Assembly (NCBI GenBank): GCA_011634665.1
Contig: WAEK01000001.1
Coordinates: forward strand, 2,974,001 to 3,038,000
Reading direction: 5' to 3'
DNA from: Mortierella sp. BCC40632
Taxonomy: Eukaryota > Mortierellomycota > Mortierellomycetes > Mortierellales > Mortierellaceae
DNA length: 64,000 nucleotides
The stretch's first letter is position 1. Each line of letters opens with the position of its first letter. Made by a program: the position numbers and the translations under genes. Shown here in pieces: positions 62,045-64,000 of this stretch. The notes beneath the pieces are model-generated. The model searched no databases. It was not told the origin of the DNA and worked only from the letters and a program-made list of their open reading frames with translations.

Positions 62045-62521
62045 ATGGCAGCCCAAGGATCGACACCATCGGGAAACAATTCCGAATTCATGTCCGAGTA
62101 CATGTCAGGGCTCCACCAAAGTCAGGATCTGAATGCCTTTTTACAAAAGAATCAGCCCATGTATGATCCTAATCAACTGAACCCTCCCAAGAGCAGCTCA
62201 TCAACCACTTCTTCTCAAACTCAAGCTTCAGCCGACTCTGAATCCGTGCCAGGGTCAAACCATTCGGCCAAGAAGGAAGAGTCTCGCAAGACATCGTCCG
62301 AGGATACCAAGACTCGCATTATTGGATCCCATCCAATGCCGAGCGCACACTTGGCTCAACAAAAGCAGGCGATTGACAATGCAGCGATGGATAACTGTGC
62401 AGACCTGAATGTAGAGTTGACGGATTGTCTATTGGGTCGAGCAGGGACCTGGTGGGATCGAGCGTCGATGTGCATGAAGGCCAAAGAACGATTCACAAAG
62501 TGTTGTCGACTGAACAGGGTA

Positions 62522-62592
<71 letters not shown>

Positions 62593-62835
62593 AGAGAGAG
62601 AAGGAAGAAGGAGAGAGAGAAGGAAGAAGGAGAAGGAGAAGGCGAGCAATAGGTCTGGTGATTTTCCTGCACTATTTTAACTTGATAACCCCTCCCTATC
62701 CAAATGAGCTAGGAGTTCTTGCAGCAGGCAGGGTTTGCAAGAGAAGGCAATACAGCACCACAGGACTGGGCGATCCAGGACCAAGCGGACAGGGCGACGC
62801 AAGAGGCAATGAAAGAGAAGAAGGAACATGAATGA
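62045..62835 (+). CDS. Twin CX9C (CHCH-fold) mitochondrial-type protein
   Basis: I predict 198 residues from two exons, 62045-62518 and 62713-62835 (GT-AG, phase 0). Two perfect CX9C motifs, CADLNVELTDC and CMKAKERFTKC, sit 22 residues apart at about 119-129 and 148-158. They define a coiled-coil-helix-coiled-coil-helix protein of the kind oxidised by MIA40 in the mitochondrial intermembrane space, often in respiratory-chain assembly. About 110 Ser/Gln/Asn-rich residues precede the motif, unusually long for this class. The downstream exon adds FLQQAGFAREGN, DWAIQDQAD and a charged end. An aromatic WWDR stretch and RLNREFLQQAGF after the second motif resemble uncharacterised fungal CX9C proteins; I cannot name an orthologue. 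If the intron is retained, the frame stays open through a GA repeat (see findings). Confidence 0.82.
62524..62589 (+). repeat. (GA)n tract at the 5' end of the CX9C-gene intron
   Basis: An uninterrupted GA repeat of about 66 bases starts 5 bases after the GT donor, then degrades into GGAGAA-type units to 62645. In the spliced model it is intronic; unspliced, it encodes alternating Arg-Glu. Confidence 0.95.
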
Positions 62836-63634
62836 CGAAAAAAGTCAGTCTCTTCTTCGTCTCATGGCCACTTGCCATTAAAATACCTCATTATCTAAAC
62901 GTGAACACTGCATGAAATTATATTGCCCCTTGTTTCGTCGACATTGCATTTTGTTTATCCCAACAGGGGTGGGGAACTGAGGAAAAGAAGAGGAGCCTGC
63001 GGACCTGGTTGGCTTGACTAAATGACCTGGTTGATCTTTAATCTGGGAGAGGGGGCGAAGGAGGGAAGGGAGGGGAAGAGAAGAGAAGGGCGGGGTGTGG
63101 CAGTGTGTTGGAGTGTTGTTGTGTCCAAGTAGGGAGTCAATATGGAGTAAAAAAGAGTCCGAGAGAGTGTGTGTGAGAGAAAGATAGTGTCCTCCCTCCC
63201 CCCCCATCCAATTCGGCGTCTATTCGTCGGGGAAGCAGAACAAGGCAGAACAAGGCAGGACAGGGCAGAGAAGAACAGGAGAGGAGCAGATGAGAGGTGA
63301 TTGATGAGAGTGGTGGTGATGAGTCGTTCAATAATAATAATAATAATACCAACAACAATCATCGTTGTTGTTGTTGTTGTTATTGTTGTTGTTGTTCTCT
63401 CTTCAGCTGAGGCGAGCATTGCTGTGCTACCAACACTGGGCCAAACTCTATCTCCAAGGGCCATCACTGGGCGGGAGTGACCCATCACCACCTGAGAAAA
63501 GTCTCTCTCTCTCTCTCTCTCACTCTCACTCTCCTTAGATTAGACTTTTTTTTTTGTCCCTTTTTTTTTTTTTTTTTTTTTCTTTTCCTCATCTCATCTG
63601 CATTCTCTTCTTCTTTTCTTCTTTTTCTTCTTCT

Positions 63635-63689
63635 CCTCTTCCTCTTCCTCTTCCTCTTCCTCTTCCTCTTCCTCTTCCTCTTCCTCTTC
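63635..63689 (+). repeat. (CTCTTC)n hexanucleotide array, about nine units
   Basis: The six-base unit is repeated without change over about 55 bases, within the CT-rich leader upstream of the final gene. Confidence 0.93.
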
Positions 63690-63770
63690 TACTCTCCATC
63701 CGTCTATTCACCCACCCAATCACTTTTCCCATCCACATCTATCGCCCTTCCACCAGCTCTTTTAAACCCC

Positions 63771-63780
63771 TATATATATA
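63771..63780 (+). promoter_or_regulatory. TATA-like element before the final gene
   Basis: TATATATATA lies at the end of the CT-rich leader, with the last gene's reading frame opening about 20-30 bases further on. It is a plausible TATA box, though AT dinucleotide runs are common by chance. Confidence 0.35.
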
Positions 63781-63801
63781 TTTGGGACATCCCGACAATT
63801 A

Positions 63802-64000
63802 TTCATTATTCAAGGCGGTCTGCCTGCTTCACCCCCCATCACCTCTATCTACTCCACCAGCATCCTTAAACCCCTGCAATTGGGACAGACCGACCCCAAT
63901 GGAGCGCACCAGCCGCTGGTTGTGCCAGCCCCAGAGCTATTGCGCTCGAGCTATCGGCTCATCGGCAACACCGTCTATCTCTATGGAGGCAAGTGCAGCG
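63802..64000 (+). CDS. Probable Kelch-repeat protein, 5' part only
   Basis: A plus-strand frame open to the window end contains LLRSSYRLIGNTVYLYGGKCS, close in form to a Kelch blade (conserved hydrophobic strand, YLYGG). It is preceded by GGLPASPPITSIYST and GQTDPNGAHQPLVVPAPE. Kelch proteins form beta-propellers used for protein binding; Tea1-like polarity factors are one fungal group. No ATG occurs in this frame, so either the start lies in an exon I did not find or 63802 is just after an acceptor. An ATG at 63899 opens a different frame that is also free of stops but has no family character. Only one blade is visible, so the call is provisional. Confidence 0.45.

Larger units (their letters stand above)
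62836..63801. other. Intergenic region before the Kelch-like gene, repeat-rich
   Basis: Positions 63330-63348 are (AAT)n and 63365-63395 (TTG)n, with the short inverted arms CAACAAC and GTTGTTG between them. Positions 63240-63265 hold imperfect AACAAGGCAG units. From 63500 the plus strand is CT-rich, with a T run at 63561-63580 and a CTCTTC hexamer array. I see no gene. Confidence 0.65.

Overview
The window reads as nuclear DNA of a filamentous, early-diverging fungus. The gene set (VTC, Zn2Cys6 regulator, fungal-type septin), short GT-AG introns, Gln/Ser/Pro-rich low-complexity protein segments and very abundant microsatellites and homopolymers fit a Mortierellomycota-like genome. That placement is an inference from style and protein flavour, not from a search. 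I found no rRNA, tRNA, CRISPR array, virus or recognisable transposon.

I could build thirteen genes, eleven complete and two cut by the window edges. From left to right: an SPX-domain VTC subunit (minus, partial); an SLC49/FLVCR-like transporter (8521-9951, plus); a CDC50/LEM3 flippase subunit (10811-13555, plus); a large Zn2Cys6 transcription factor (14538-18707, minus); an LDAH-type lipid-droplet hydrolase (22219-24111, minus); divergent from it an inositol-polyphosphate 5-phosphatase (24494-29364, plus); a pinin/SDK/memA splicing-associated protein (29552-31091, plus); an RPR2/Rpp21 RNase P subunit (31897-33306, plus); a COG2907-type flavoprotein (34226-38175, plus); a septin (40999-44712, plus); a large single-pass membrane protein that I do not recognise (49791-53034, plus); an NPC2-like ML-domain protein (58317-58898, plus); a stomatin/SPFH protein (59918-61611, plus); a twin CX9C mitochondrial-type protein (62045-62835, plus); and the start of a probable Kelch protein (63802-64000, plus, partial). 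Counting the last, there are fifteen entries, of which the Kelch entry is weak.

The genes do not form one pathway. Several share a membrane and lipid theme: polyphosphate (VTC), flippase subunit, lipid-droplet hydrolase, phosphoinositide phosphatase, sterol/lipid-binding ML protein and stomatin. I read this as coincidence rather than a cluster.

Between the genes lie gene-poor stretches of up to about 8 kb (678-8520, 18708-22218, 38176-40998, 44713-49790, 53035-58316). They are filled with (GA)n/(CT)n, (CA)n, A/T homopolymers and some unique sequence without a convincing reading frame. The strongest global pattern is strand-specific: the coding strand just upstream of almost every start codon is pyrimidine-rich, and the pattern flips to purine on the plus strand for the minus-strand genes.

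Exon structures were built by hand from splice motifs, reading phase and family motifs. Nearly all junctions close in frame. The exceptions are the 5-phosphatase exon 1/2 junction (two options) and the two edge genes.
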